From NCBI GenBank assembly GCA_004352715.1, contig SCFE01000070.1:311321-375320 (forward strand): a stretch of DNA of 64,000 nt. The letters are read 5' to 3'. This document shows positions 11,998-22,559 of the stretch, piece after piece. The position numbers were made by a program, and so were the translations under genes. Numbering within the stretch: the stretch's first letter is position 1; the number at the start of each line of letters is the position of its first letter. The notes beneath the pieces are model-generated. The model did no database searches. It was not told where the DNA came from and saw only the letters and a program-made list of their open reading frames with translations. The stretch is from Hofstenia miamia. Taxonomy: Eukaryota > Xenacoelomorpha > Acoela.

Positions 11998-12788
11998 TTA
12001 AATTTCCACATTGTTTATCCACATCATGTCACGTGATGCTTGGAACAAAATGAGGATGCATGGATCTAAAGTTGTGATTTTACTGTGAATTTTCTGTAGT
12101 TGGGTTGATATTGGCTGACCTTTCTGGAAAATGTCATTGATAGTTAGCTTCCCATTAATATAAACATGCTTGGGATTTCCACCTTCTAGTAGGGTGTCCT
12201 GTGTCTCCTTGTATTCCTTCATTTGCATAGCTTTTGTGATCTCACCTGTGGTGGACATGTAATTGATTTTATCAGAGAGGTGGGCCAATACTTTCTTGCA
12301 TCCTTTCTTCACTCTCCAGGATGGTAGAATTAACAGTGTCATGAGACATGGTGGAGGTATGCAGAGTAAGTTGTTCTTCTTGGCATTTGTCTCAACTTGT
12401 TCAAACTCAACTTTTTCTTTGCTTCTTCAGACAAATTATCTTGGACAAAGCTAATGGCTTTAGGGATCATGATAAAATACAAGTGGAGTACCTTGTCTCC
12501 AACTTTAGACGTTTTATTTTGCCTTTCTTCTGTCTTCTTGGAACATACACTAGTAGTAGTGTGTGACAAAGTACCAAGACTAGGGTGGTTCAAGTCACTA
12601 CAGGATGGTTGGGTATTAATAGCACTAACACTAGCAAAAGGCACTTGTAACTTACTTGACTCCTCAGGTTCCTGCAGAGAGTGTTGTCTCCCTGCATAGT
12701 CATCTGAGGTCTGCTCCCAAGTAGTGGCATGTTCTGCTATGAGAGTCCTCTGCTTGTGATCTGCCTCATTTCCATGAGGTGCCTTCAT
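11998..12788 (-). pseudogene. Extra ORF downstream of integrase (gypsy element)
   Basis: Two open frames, 12788-12339 and 12342-11998, appear to be one ORF broken near 12340: the first contains a KVGDKVLHLYFIMIPKAI block, and the second an LAHLSDKINYM block followed by KHVYINGKLTINDIF and LQKIHSKITTLDP. It lies between integrase and the 3' LTR, the place of env or other accessory genes. I see no signal peptide, membrane segment or cleavage site, so nothing supports an envelope protein. A small ORF in the same place in the 39-44 kb element (43565-43822) has a loosely similar pattern. Function unknown. Confidence 0.45.
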
Positions 12789-13219
12789 CTGTTTGGCACA
12801 GGGATGGTTCTAATTTCCTTGCTTCATCTCTTGGGTTGAGTTGTTGTCACACATGTTGTCTGGTGGACAGTTGATTCTTGATTCATTTCATCTATTTAGC
12901 TTGGTTACTAAATATATAGATTAAATTAAATTCCCAATCTTGGGTATTTAAATGATCTAAATACTCTTGGTCTCTTACTCTACATCTAGGCAAAATATAA
13001 GTAGCAGTAATGTTGCTACTATTACCAAGGTTACTATCATATTCAACATCAGTGAGGTTGTCTTCCTCACATTCAGTTAGGTTATCATAAGTCTCAAATT
13101 CATTTACTCCATCATCAAAAAGTGAAAACTCACTATTACAGTTGATGACAACATTATTGATGTTCTTAACAGCTTGCTTGAGTTAATGAAAGAGGGTGAG
13201 TCTCCCATCATTTAATAAA
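12789..13219 (-). other. Internal gypsy sequence, not assigned
   Basis: Between the integrase C-terminus and the extra ORF. No open frame or domain was recognised. Confidence 0.35.
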
Positions 13220-14489
13220 TACTTGTGGTGATCTAACACTTTAGTTATAGCAAACAGACCTTACCAATTAGTGGCAAGTTTTCATACTTGATTAGTATTG
13301 GTGACTTGGTGAGGGAAATAGGTGAAGACCTTGTTGCCTTGTTTATGAGGCTCACCCTATAATTTATGATTAAAGTTTTGCCACTGGTGAACAACAGATT
13401 AATTAGTATTCCAACAGATAGTGAGGTGCACTTCCTGAAGTTTGTGCAGCATGTAGTTTACATAATTCTCTAACATAGGTTCATTATAATCTGGAGACAT
13501 AATAGAGAGAGGCATGCTTGCTTCATGACCAAACATTGCCTTGAAGGGGCTGACCTTTGTTGTGGAATGGACTGTGGTCTTATAAAATACTCCATGGCTT
13601 CAATGACTTGCTTCCAGTTCCAACTTGCTGTTTGGGGAAGGGTGACTCAGATCAACTTGATGACAGTGTGGTTGAGCCTTTCTACAATGCTGTTTGACTG
13701 TGGGTGGTGTGCAGTAGTAAATTCATGAAGAATTTCAAGCTCTTTGGTAAGGGTCTCCATAAGGTGGTTAACATACTGGGGACCACAATCAGATACTAGA
13801 CATTGCATGGGCCCAAGCTTGAGTATCTATTCTTTAAGAATTTTTTCTCTGATGATCTCATGGGGGTACTGTTGAGGGGGATGAGTCAGGCATATTTGGT
13901 AAAATGATCAATTAGTACCAAGGGGTACTGATATCCCTCATCATCATGCAAGAGTTTTTCTAGGTCCATGTGGACAACTTTGTTCATGCATTTGGATGCT
14001 CAGCTATGTAGCATAGCCCTTTGTTCCAAAAATGGCTGGCCCCTTAGAGCAGGCAGGTCATGCACTTATTGGTGATATCTTGAACAGCAGCTCAGATACT
14101 GATTGTAATGTATCTAGCATTGAATGTATGTTCAGTTTGGATGATGCCTAAGTGGCCTTTCTCATGAATTTTATGGACCAAGTCCCTCTGGAAGTATTTT
14201 TGGACAGCTAGTTGGTTGCTCTGACCCTTAGCATACAGTAGGCCAGTGTCCCTCTATCTCCAGTTATATCACTGGAAATAATGATTGCAATGGGACTGAG
14301 AGTGTGGTTTGCATTCTTCAATTTCATGATGATCTCAGATAGCACTTTGTTGTGTTGTTGATGTGATAAGATTTCTGCCTCAGTGATTTCCTCTTTGACA
14401 AGAATTGGGAGGATAGCTTTTCCATGGTGATCAGAGCTTATTTCAGGAAGGTGTTTGTACTTGTTAAGAGGAATGAATCCAAAGGGCAT
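13220..14489 (-). pseudogene. Gypsy integrase, decayed
   Basis: The N-terminal part (14489-14208, 93 codons) contains an ILVKEEITEAEILSHQQ block that matches ILLMLVKGEITENEI in the 41.3-kb element, in the linker ahead of the integrase zinc domain. Lower down, in broken frames, come VVHMDLEKLL with the first catalytic Asp, GYQYPLVLIDHFTKY, and the FYKTTVHSTTKVSPFKAMFG block that marks the end of the integrase core in gypsy elements. C-terminal remnants reach about 13220. Several stops and frame changes are present, so it cannot be active. Confidence 0.8.
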
Positions 14490-14990
14490 TTTCTCACCTG
14501 GTGGTTTCCTAAGGTCACACTTGTAACTGGGGAGTATGGTCCAGTAATCTGCATTGATGTGTAGTCTCCCTGGACAATGTTGAATAGAAAAGGTAAAATC
14601 ATTCAGATACTTGATCCAGTGGGCCAGAAAACTTTTTGAGCCAAACTAGCATGGAATTGTCAGTTTGTACTGTGAAGTTATGGCTGAGGATGAAGAAGTG
14701 GAATTTCTTCAAGCTCTCTACCAGCACTAACATCTCAGATTTTGTGTGCCATAGTTCTGCTTGGCATTCCTGAGTTTTCTGCTAAAATATTTGATCAGGC
14801 TCTCAATGCCATTGATGACCTCACTCAGAACTACACTGATTGTGACTGAGCTGGCATCACAATTGACAATGAACTCTTTCAGGTAGTCTGTTGTGTTGAG
14901 GCTAGGGGTTTTCCTCAGTTCTGTCTTGACAAAGTCAAGCTCTTCTTGCTCTGCCCATGTCCACTTGAATTCCATGCTGCACCACAGCAA
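14490..14990 (-). pseudogene. Gypsy RNase H, decayed
   Basis: The open frame 14990-14727 reads through TWAEQEELDFVKTELRKTP to FIVNCDASSVTISVVLSE, where CDAS holds the first catalytic Asp of gypsy RNase H. SLIKYFSRKLRNAKQNYG is the conserved block that follows. Beyond the stop the domain continues with VQTDNSMLVWL. The usual EKEL glutamate helix falls at the break and is not readable. Confidence 0.8.
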
Positions 14991-15788
14991 GTTAGAAATG
15001 TGCTGGTTTTATTCTCCAGCTCTGGTATGAAGGCACCATAACAATTCAAAAAGCCCATAAGTCTTTGGACATCCTTACAGGACCACAGAGTCTCAATTTG
15101 TTCTAGATGATTTTTCTCATTGTTCTTGATGGAGATGTGAACAGGCTCAATATCCCTTCTGAGGAAGGTAACACATGGCTGAAGGAGAGTGCACTTATTT
15201 CTGTTGATGCAGAGACCAGACTCATGCAAGATACTAAGAGTTCTACCAAGCCTTTCTAAGTGCTCAGCAAAGGTGTTGCAAGCCATGAGAATATCATCCA
15301 TGTATGTGGTAATTCCTGGCTCTAATACATTTGCACCATTCTGAAGTACATGAGTAACATAGTGTTGGAAAATGGCAGGGGAATTGCAGAGCCCAAAAGC
15401 CATATACTTCAATTCAAAGAGGAAATATGGAATTATGAAGGTGGTCTTCAGGATGTTGGCAGGCTTCATGGGCACCTGCCAGTATGCCTTGCAAAGATTG
15501 AGGCAAGAAAACAGATGGTATCAGTTTGCATTGTACAGGAGATCTTTGATACATCTATTTCACAGTTATATCATTCAATTTTCTAAAATCAATACATAGA
15601 CAGTACTTGTTGCTCTGCCTGATGAAGTTGCTGCCTTGTATTATACCACTCTCTATTATATTGCTTAAAGTTCTTTCATATTCCTCCTGGAGGTTCTCCA
15701 GTACTCTTCTAACAGGAAGATGGATCAGGCAAGCATGCTTAGTCTTGATGGCATGTTGTTCTCTAACAGCTTGACCAATACTAATCAA
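14915..15788 (-). pseudogene. Gypsy reverse transcriptase, decayed
   Basis: Two open frames cover the domain. 15788-15555 holds the N-terminal part, with YCLCIDFRKLND. 15475-14915 runs from MKPANILKTTFIIPY through FGLCNSPAIFQHYV and the catalytic TYMDDILM box to the GLCINRNKC and LMGFLNCYGAF blocks. The AYWQVP block lies between them in a shifted frame near 15480. The catalytic YxDD box is intact, but the frame breaks remove function. This RT was the reference for recognising the relic at 6.6-7.1 kb. Confidence 0.88.
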
Positions 15789-16249
15789 GCCATAATTAAA
15801 GACTTTGTGATGTTGTCAAAGTAAGAGAGAGAGAAATTCACATTCCTGGGGACTGAGATGTGGATGCACCTCTCACTAATGGGAGGAATCCAAATGGTGT
15901 CATTTAGTTCTACAAGATTGTGAATTGCTGTAAAGATAGGCAAGCAAGCAGTGGTGTTCAACTCTAGCCAGACTGGGATTGCAACAATGATTAGGTTAGT
16001 AGAATCTATTCAGACCAATGAAGTGGAATGTAGAATCAGGTCAATCTGCTATTAGTGTATCACTTGTAGAAGAACTATTACTTTTCTCAGATAAAACAGT
16101 AAGTGGAGTTGGCACTTTTCTAATTTTCTCCTTTACAATAAGTGTTTGATTTATTAACTTAATTTATAATGCAAGAGCCCTTTTAGCTACTTGACTTACT
16201 CCAACTTACTTAGGTAAACCAGAGAAGGTGGAAGACAGGATCAACACTT
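15789..16249 (-). other. Gypsy protease-RT linker region
   Basis: The minus strand reads, with stops, through a PVWLELNTTACLPIF block and an ERCIHISVPRNVNFS block. This is plausible pol sequence leading into the RT at 15788. No separate gene. Confidence 0.45.
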
Positions 16250-17345
16250 GAAGGTAGACATGCATATCCAGGAACTCATATACCAGCTGCATCTACAAAT
16301 GGAGCTGCCATTGTAATGTAGAAACCAGCGGAGGAATTGGTATGTGAATAGTGAACTCAGTGTGATGGGATTTGCAACTACTTAAGAATTTAGTGCATTG
16401 ATTGTTTTTGTTATTATGAATTTGTGTAAGAAACAAAGTAATGCAACCTGGATGCTTGAGTAGCTTATTATGGAGCCTTACATGTAATACCCCTACATAT
16501 ATAGAAATAAATAATAACCCTTGATACATGTAAACAATCAATGCCACCTGCAGAAAAATATAGACATAAGTTGGCCAGAGGTCTACTGTAAGAGATAATG
16601 AGCAACTTGTTGTGACTATTAAATAATCTATATGTAATAGAATGTAAAGATACGATTTAAATAACCATCTAAATGTAAGTAATATTAAATCACCAATCAT
16701 CATGTAATGTAATAAATAACTGAAGTTCATCAATGAGAAAGTTAACATGTAAAACATAATAGTTGCAATCATAATAACATGCAAGCAAGGACAAATAGGA
16801 AAGCTATAATGGTAAAAACTCCTACACCTATCTGTAACCTAAGAGCACACAAGGTAACTACAGCTGTTGCCCTCCCCGCTGTGGAATAGCTATTAGGAGG
16901 CTGCTCCAGCATACCTTTAACTGGATGTGGGAACCAGCATACAATTACCCTAGCTTGTAAACATTTAGCTTTCCATCATAATATAAAATAACCTGACAAG
17001 AGAAAAGTAAATCCAATGTAAATTTGCTCATCAATAATTACATCACTTCACGTATATTTATAGCACTTGGTAATAAACAACTAAATACTCAACTAGTACC
17101 TGTTAATTGTTTCTTGTTTACAGTTTTCCCTCATTTAATATTTCTGCTATGATTGCACAACATCAGCGTTAATTTGACAAAGCTGTTTGACCATCTATCA
17201 TTTTGTCAAATACTGTCAAGCATAATTTAAATCTAATTGCACAAAACATTTTACAAAATGAAATAATCAATCCTATCATGTGTTTACATTTTAATCATTA
17301 TAATCATTATAAATATTTTTAGTCTTTGTTTCATTCATCCTTTCC
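16250..17345. other. Unexplained 1.1-kb stretch between protease and RT
   Basis: Coding resemblance to pol stops at about 16250 and resumes in the protease ORF at 17348. The 163-codon open frame inside it (16784-16293) is a hydrophobic translation of AT-rich DNA without recognisable domains. A nested insertion, perhaps a solo LTR, is the likeliest explanation, but no ends or target duplication were found. Confidence 0.4.
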
Positions 17346-17347
17346 TC

Positions 17348-17904
17348 TCATCTTGACCACACATGATAGTTTTGATGGATTATGTCACAGGAACTGTTTA
17401 ACAAAGTGACACATGTCTTGCCATTTGAGACATGGCAAAGATCAGGAGAGAAGTTAACTCCAACAAAATGCTTCCCTTTGTGTCCAGAGATCATTATTTC
17501 ACCTGCATACTGAGAGTTGGTAGTGACCTCCATGATTTGCCAGTGCCATTGCTCAATGATTACAAATTCAGAGAATTTTAATAACATTTCTTGTTCAGGA
17601 ACAGTGGTGAGTTCCTGCCTAGGCTTGCTTTCACAGATGGAGATCATGTTGCTCCCATAGTCAATCACACAAGAATTCTGCTCAAGGAAGTTGTTGCCCA
17701 AGATTATATCATATGGCAGTAGTTGGTCACAGATATCAGCAACAATTAAATCCATGGAGAACAACTCTTGGCAAATGCACAATTCCAGTTTTGGTACATG
17801 GCCAATTCTCCAGTGTTGATAGTGACATTAACTAAAGTTCCATTTATGACATTAGTACACAGTAGTGAGGTGATAACCAAAATGTTGTGTGCACATTTTA
17901 TAGG
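17348..17904 (-). pseudogene. Gypsy aspartic protease, active site lost
   Basis: Reading down from about 17900, the segment carries an NVTINTGEL block where a retropepsin should have D-T/S-G: the catalytic Asp is replaced by Asn. After a frame change, the open frame 17782-17348 contains DICDQLLPYDIILGNNFLEQ, whose IILG is the C-terminal hydrophobic-Gly motif of retropepsins. About 90 more residues follow to the stop at 17348. The Asn codon AAC is preceded by ATC, so an ancestral GAC would have sat in a CpG. Positions 17360-17904 are repeated exactly at 18788-19332 (see the assembly feature). Confidence 0.75.
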
Positions 17905-17918
17905 AGGCAGTGCTCCAG

Positions 17919-18200
17919 CTAGTTTAACAGACTGACAGAATCAACAGGCAGATTGGGAGAACACTCTTCAGTCACTGGTTTGTTGATGACAAAGTGATCA
18001 CCATTTGCAACTAGGTGAATCACAGTGTGACATTGAGGTTTAGTGTGCCCCTTCTGACCATAGTGGTAGCAATGAGTTTGTTCAAGTTCAGTTTTCAGTT
18101 TTGGAGCAGTGGTGCTCAGTAAGACAGGAGGTTTCTGTGTTGAGTGATCTGTTCTAAGTTCTCCAGCATCTTTGTTGATGAGAGTGGTGTTGTGGATCAT
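17919..18200 (-). pseudogene. Gypsy nucleocapsid with damaged zinc knuckle
   Basis: The 93-codon frame contains CYHYGQKGHTKPQCH. A retroviral-type knuckle is CX2CX4HX4C; here the second cysteine is tyrosine while the first Cys, the His and the last Cys keep the right spacing. It follows the capsid part of gag and precedes protease, as expected. The Cys-to-Tyr change is a single G-to-A transition. Confidence 0.75.
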
Positions 18201-18221
18201 ATAGATGATGCTGATGGCTTT

Positions 18222-20206
18222 TCAGATGATCAGGTTAAGCTCATCTTCAGGGTCACACTTCAATTTGATACAGCTGTGGATATTGGGTGGAAAGCCCTGA
18301 CAAATGTATGAGAAAAAATTATGCATTGAGTATTTGGGTATTAGATTACTCAAGCAGAACATTCTTTCTACTTGTGTAATATAAGTATGGACATCATCAC
18401 CCTTCCTAAATGAGAGATTGCAGAGCAGCATCTTGTATTGGTGCTTTATGTGAGGAGCTTTGTAGTGGTCCTCAAAGTAACCAATTAGTAGTTGATAATT
18501 TGTTTTGACATCCCTATCTAGCATCATATATTGATTATATGCAAGACCTTGTAAGTACATGGGAAACTGGGCTACAGCAGCTTCTTGAGTGGCTTGATAC
18601 TGCTTCATTGCCAGTTTGAAAAAAAAACCACTCTTTGAAGGATTGAGATGTTTTGTTGATTTTTCCAGCAAATTTGGGTAACACAGAATGTTGATTAAAC
18701 AAATTGGGGTTTTGTTCCCAACAGCAGTTGTAGGCAAAATCAATTGAGTGAAATGTGGCTGACTCATTGTCACAGACACAGTAGGANCACATGATAGTTT
18801 TGATGGATTATGTCACAGGAACTGTTTAACAAAGTGACACATGTCTTGCCATTTGAGACATGGCAAAGATCAGGAGAGAAGTTAACTCCAACAAAATGCT
18901 TCCCTTTGTGTCCAGAGATCATTATTTCACCTGCATACTGAGAGTTGGTAGTGACCTCCATGATTTGCCAGTGCCATTGCTCAATGATTACAAATTCAGA
19001 GAATTTTAATAACATTTCTTGTTCAGGAACAGTGGTGAGTTCCTGCCTAGGCTTGCTTTCACAGATGGAGATCATGTTGCTCCCATAGTCAATCACACAA
19101 GAATTCTGCTCAAGGAAGTTGTTGCCCAAGATTATATCATATGGCAGTAGTTGGTCACAGATATCAGCAACAATTAAATCCATGGAGAACAACTCTTGGC
19201 AAATGCACAATTCCAGTTTTGGTACATGGCCAATTCTCCAGTGTTGATAGTGACATTAACTAAAGTTCCATTTATGACATTAGTACACAGTAGTGAGGTG
19301 ATAACCAAAATGTTGTGTGCACATTTTATAGGNAAAACCACTCTTTGAAGGATTGAGATGTTTTGTTGATTTTTCCAGCAAATTTGGGTAACACAGAATG
19401 TTGATTAAACAAATTGGGGTTTTGTTCCCAACAGCAGTTGTAGGCAAAATCAATTGAGTGAAATGTGGCTGACTCATTGTCACAGACACAGTAGGATCAT
19501 TTGGTTGTGGGGGCAAAGTTGAAGTCAAGACTGTGGGGGTGACACAGGTGTTGACTGGTGCTGGAGGTGAAATGTTCACACTTGGAACATATGGACTTGG
19601 AGTGGCAACAGTGAAAAGAGTAGAGACATGGGTAACAGTGGATTGCATGAAGGTGGGACCTCCAGTTGTAAATGGGGTGGCTGGAGTGACAAGTTGTGGT
19701 GTCAATGGGGTAGTGGTAGATGCAACAGGGGCACAAGGAAGGTGTACTAAAATCATCTGTGAGAAATGATTTGAAAGACACTCAGAAAAGGCATCAAAAG
19801 CCTCTCTTAGGACATTGCAAGTTACTCATTTGGAATGTATAGGAAGAGAGGGCACAGAATGAGGAGGAGTGTTCTGAGGCAGCAGAAATGCAGGCAGGGT
19901 TGTTGCCAAACTATGGACTTGAATTTCCAATGTGGTGATTGAATCAAGTAGGCATTTCTCTTTCTGCCAGGCTTTGGTGGCTTGCTGTCATAACTCAGCC
20001 TGTAATGAGTCAATGCATTGTTCACAAGTAAGACTTTGATCAGTTTGCTGTGTGAGGGCTGCTCTAAGTTGTTTCATCTCAGTTGGTTGAGGCTCTGGGT
20101 ATGTTGGCAACAAAGGACAAAGACAAAAGGGATCCAAATGCAAAAGATGAAAAGTCACAGGCAGTGACTGAGTAATACAATTAGGAGAAGATAAGTCAAC
20201 TAGCAA
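18222..20206 (-). pseudogene. Gypsy gag (coiled coil, Pro/Thr linker, capsid), interrupted by assembly error
   Basis: In element order: a Gln/Leu-rich coiled-coil start (20206-19990, then shifted to 20025-19822), a long Pro/Thr/Val-rich linker (19756 downward), and capsid sequence. The capsid holds FPMYLQGLAYNQYMMLD, LLIGYFEDHYKA, a KGDDVHTYITQVERM block and a CQGFPPNI block, ending at 18222. The same capsid pattern (LPLHLTGTAYQHYLLLD, LIGDFIEYYENKSFKNQY) occurs in the 39.7-kb and 55.5-kb elements, so the three belong to one clade. The apparent break in capsid between 18786 and 19497 comes from the duplicated assembly segment. Confidence 0.8.
18787..19496. other. Probable assembly artefact: exact duplications joined by single Ns
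   Basis: A lone N at 18787 is followed by 545 bases (18788-19332) identical to 17360-17904. A second lone N at 19333 is followed by 163 bases (19334-19496) identical to 18624-18786. After 19496 the gag sequence goes on exactly where 18786 left off. Zero divergence, with single-N joins at both seams, points to overlapping contigs placed side by side rather than a biological rearrangement. Confidence 0.9.
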
Positions 20207-20818
20207 ATTAATTCCATAATTCCATCAGTGTGAGGGACACCATTCAGGCACACACAGGGGAAACCCTGAGAGGGAGTCCCATTACAAGAAAAACTTCTGA
20301 AATCCAACATCAACAAGAAAAACTATAAGAAAAATTCAGAAAAACAATTCCAACAAATTGCGAGAAAACTCCAACTGAGTTCAGAGAAACAAAAACTGTT
20401 TCCAGTAAGCAGCACAGTGTATTTTATGGTAATAAATCCTAATTCTAGAGGAATGAAACAACAACAAAGTAACAACCAAGAACAAGCAAAAATAATGTCA
20501 ATGCTTCAGAGTACAGAATTGCAGTTTAAAATTACATAAAAGGTAAAGTTATCCATTAGTTGGTAGTGAAGTCAATTCACAGCCAAAGGAAACAACTATC
20601 ACAGCTGGCTCACACCAAAGACAAAGAACAAAACTAAATGAAGTAAGAAAACAACAAGTGACAGTTCTGTACCACATCACAATCACCAGGTGAAATTGGA
20701 TGACCAACTTGGTATGCACACAAGTTTCATGACTGTTGTACATCTCAAAACATAAATTCACCTGCACACTTCAACAGAATAGAGCAGAGAGTTTGACTGA
20801 CACTCCAATTTGTTCAGA
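20207..20818 (-). other. Gypsy leader / 5' untranslated region
   Basis: Between primer site and gag on the element strand. No convincing ORF. The plus strand is rich in AAC and AAA words. Nothing further recognised. Confidence 0.45.
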
Positions 20819-20836
20819 ATCACATCAGGGTCACCA
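20819..20836 (-). promoter_or_regulatory. Primer binding site
   Basis: On the element strand the bases directly after the 5' LTR read TGGTGACCCTGATGTG. TGG is the complement of the universal tRNA 3' CCA end, so this is where a tRNA primes minus-strand synthesis. I do not assign the tRNA. Confidence 0.75.
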
Positions 20837-21799
20837 TGTATAATTGTGGGGTGCTCTGGCTACTCCATCAGTACTGAGAAACTCAAAGGTTAAATCAAAG
20901 ATTGCAGAGGCTACCATTGTAGAGAGTGACCCACATTCTAACAAAAGAGAGAGCATTGGTAGTTCACAAATTCAGTAAAGTAAAACAGAAAATATCCACT
21001 GAGAATATGTTTCCTGCAGCAACCAATTCACACTGCATCATGCCAAAGCCATATCCAGGAAGCCATCCTTACTTACCATGGTGCTAATTTTGTGTCTCAA
21101 GTATTAATTTCTAGCTCAAATAAACAATTTAGCTCAGTGTTCTATTATCTCAGCTCATGTAAATTATAAAACAAAAGGCATGTAGTTACCATGCATTCAC
21201 ATTCCCCAACAGCTTATTATATTTGCAGTATGTTATTTAAGTGCATGTATGAAAATGAAATGATTGAAATAAAAGTTGTTAATCCCTACATTACATGTAG
21301 CCATAACTTAAAGCAACTACAATTTGGGCTGCCATCTGTAAAGGAGATAGTTGTCACCCCAGAAACAGCATAGTAACTCCTAAATCATCACCAGATCTTA
21401 AGCAAAAATTATTAAGTTAAAATCTATAATGAATCTAAAAGGGGTTAGCAAAGTTAATAATATTCAAAAAGTAAACAATGTTGAAGCAAGAATAAATTTT
21501 ATTGTGAATTTGCTACAAGTTCCTCATGTATTTATAACAATTGCTTGAATTATTACCTGGTATGTGTTTACAAAACTTCACATGTATACCTTTGCAAAAT
21601 TAAACAAGCAATAACATGTCTGATCAAATCAAGGGGACAAATAATAAATTAATCAAAATACTGCACTCAAAAATAAAAGAAATTAATATTGATAAATTGA
21701 TAGCAACAAATCAATATGTCATCATAATGTAACACTATATTAGAGTGCCAGATAATCAAAAAAGTGAAAACAATCAAAATAGGGACCCTGAGTGACTCT
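20837..21799 (-). repeat. 5' LTR of gypsy element
   Basis: Partner of the LTR at 10543-11500. The primer-site end (TGTATAATTG) is clear. At the other end the expected TCTACA has become TCTTTA, so the terminus is blurred. TTTAT occurs at 10538-10542 and at about 21799-21803 and might be the 5-bp target duplication, but in DNA this AT-rich it could be chance. Confidence 0.85.
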
Positions 21800-22007
21800 T
21801 TATTATGACACAATAAAATTAGATAGGTCAATCAAAATTTTATCATGTATCTTTAAAATATTCATCTGGGGTTTTTTTTCATCACTTGGCTTAGACTACA
21901 ACTTAGTAAACCTCTGCTTTTTAAAGTCAAAGATTTATTTTTATGTCATTTTAGATATATTTGATTCTTATGTTTTATTTATGCTTAATTTTTGAACATT
22001 TAGTATA

Positions 22008-22085
22008 AAAGATATGCTATGTTGATCTCAAGGTGCTGTATGTCAGTTTGAAGCTTTCTTATGTTGGTAAAAAGTACCACTCACA
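22008..22085 (+). repeat. Single-arm relic of the 23.2-kb hairpin element
   Basis: The sequence CTATGTTGATCTCAAGG and what follows, through TATGTTGGTAAAAAGTACCA, match the right arm at about 23500-23566. The other arm is missing, so this is an older, broken copy. Confidence 0.6.
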
Positions 22086-22559
22086 TTTCAGTCCTTGGAT
22101 AATTAGCCATGTCAATAACTTCTCTGCAGTCTTTTGAAATGATTGAAAAAATGTCTCTAAACAGCTCAACAGATTATTACAAATCAATGGGGGAATTTCA
22201 TTGAAAACACTTTTCAATTGCAGAATATCTTTAATAAATGAAACAGTGTTTTTGTCTTAATTAGACAGGAGTATTCTCTACTCAATTAATGAGCTACATT
22301 TAAGAAGACCAAATGTAAAATCAGGTGCATTAACTAGGGCAAACAGCACTTAGGAACTTAATGTCATTGTAGAAGGTTGCAAATAGTGACCATCTTGTAG
22401 CACAGCCCTGATTTTAATGAGAATTAAGCATATAAAAACATTGGTAATTCATCCAAGTAACTAGTAACTGTTTAGAGAGAACAACATCCAGGATGACCAA
22501 TTTGTATGGTGTCACTCCAGAGTGATATTCATGATGAGAGGGTCATAAACTGGTTTGAA

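Larger units (their letters stand above)
10543..21799 (-). mobile_element. Ty3/gypsy LTR retrotransposon, minus strand, decayed
   Basis: Two direct LTRs of about 960 bp flank an internal region. On the minus strand it carries, in order: primer site, coiled-coil gag with capsid, zinc knuckle, protease, RT, RNase H, integrase and an extra 3' ORF, then a polypurine tract. RT before integrase is the Ty3/gypsy order. The LTRs differ by roughly one base in ten by eye over their first 250 bases, so the insertion is not recent. Every reading frame has stops or shifts. The internal region includes an assembly duplication (18787-19496) and an unexplained stretch between protease and RT (about 16250-17345). 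Confidence 0.9.

Noticed and set aside
12263-12699. Overlapping plus-strand frames opposite the gypsy 3' ORF
   Set aside because: Shadows of the minus-strand element; no domain.
16293-16784. 163-codon hydrophobic minus-strand frame that could pass for a membrane protein
   Set aside because: Composition is what AT-rich DNA yields in this frame; no ordered membrane topology or known domain, and it lies in a probable nested insertion.
10538-21803. TTTAT on both sides of the gypsy element as a target duplication
   Set aside because: One LTR end is worn and five AT-only bases are expected by chance here, so it was kept only as a note.
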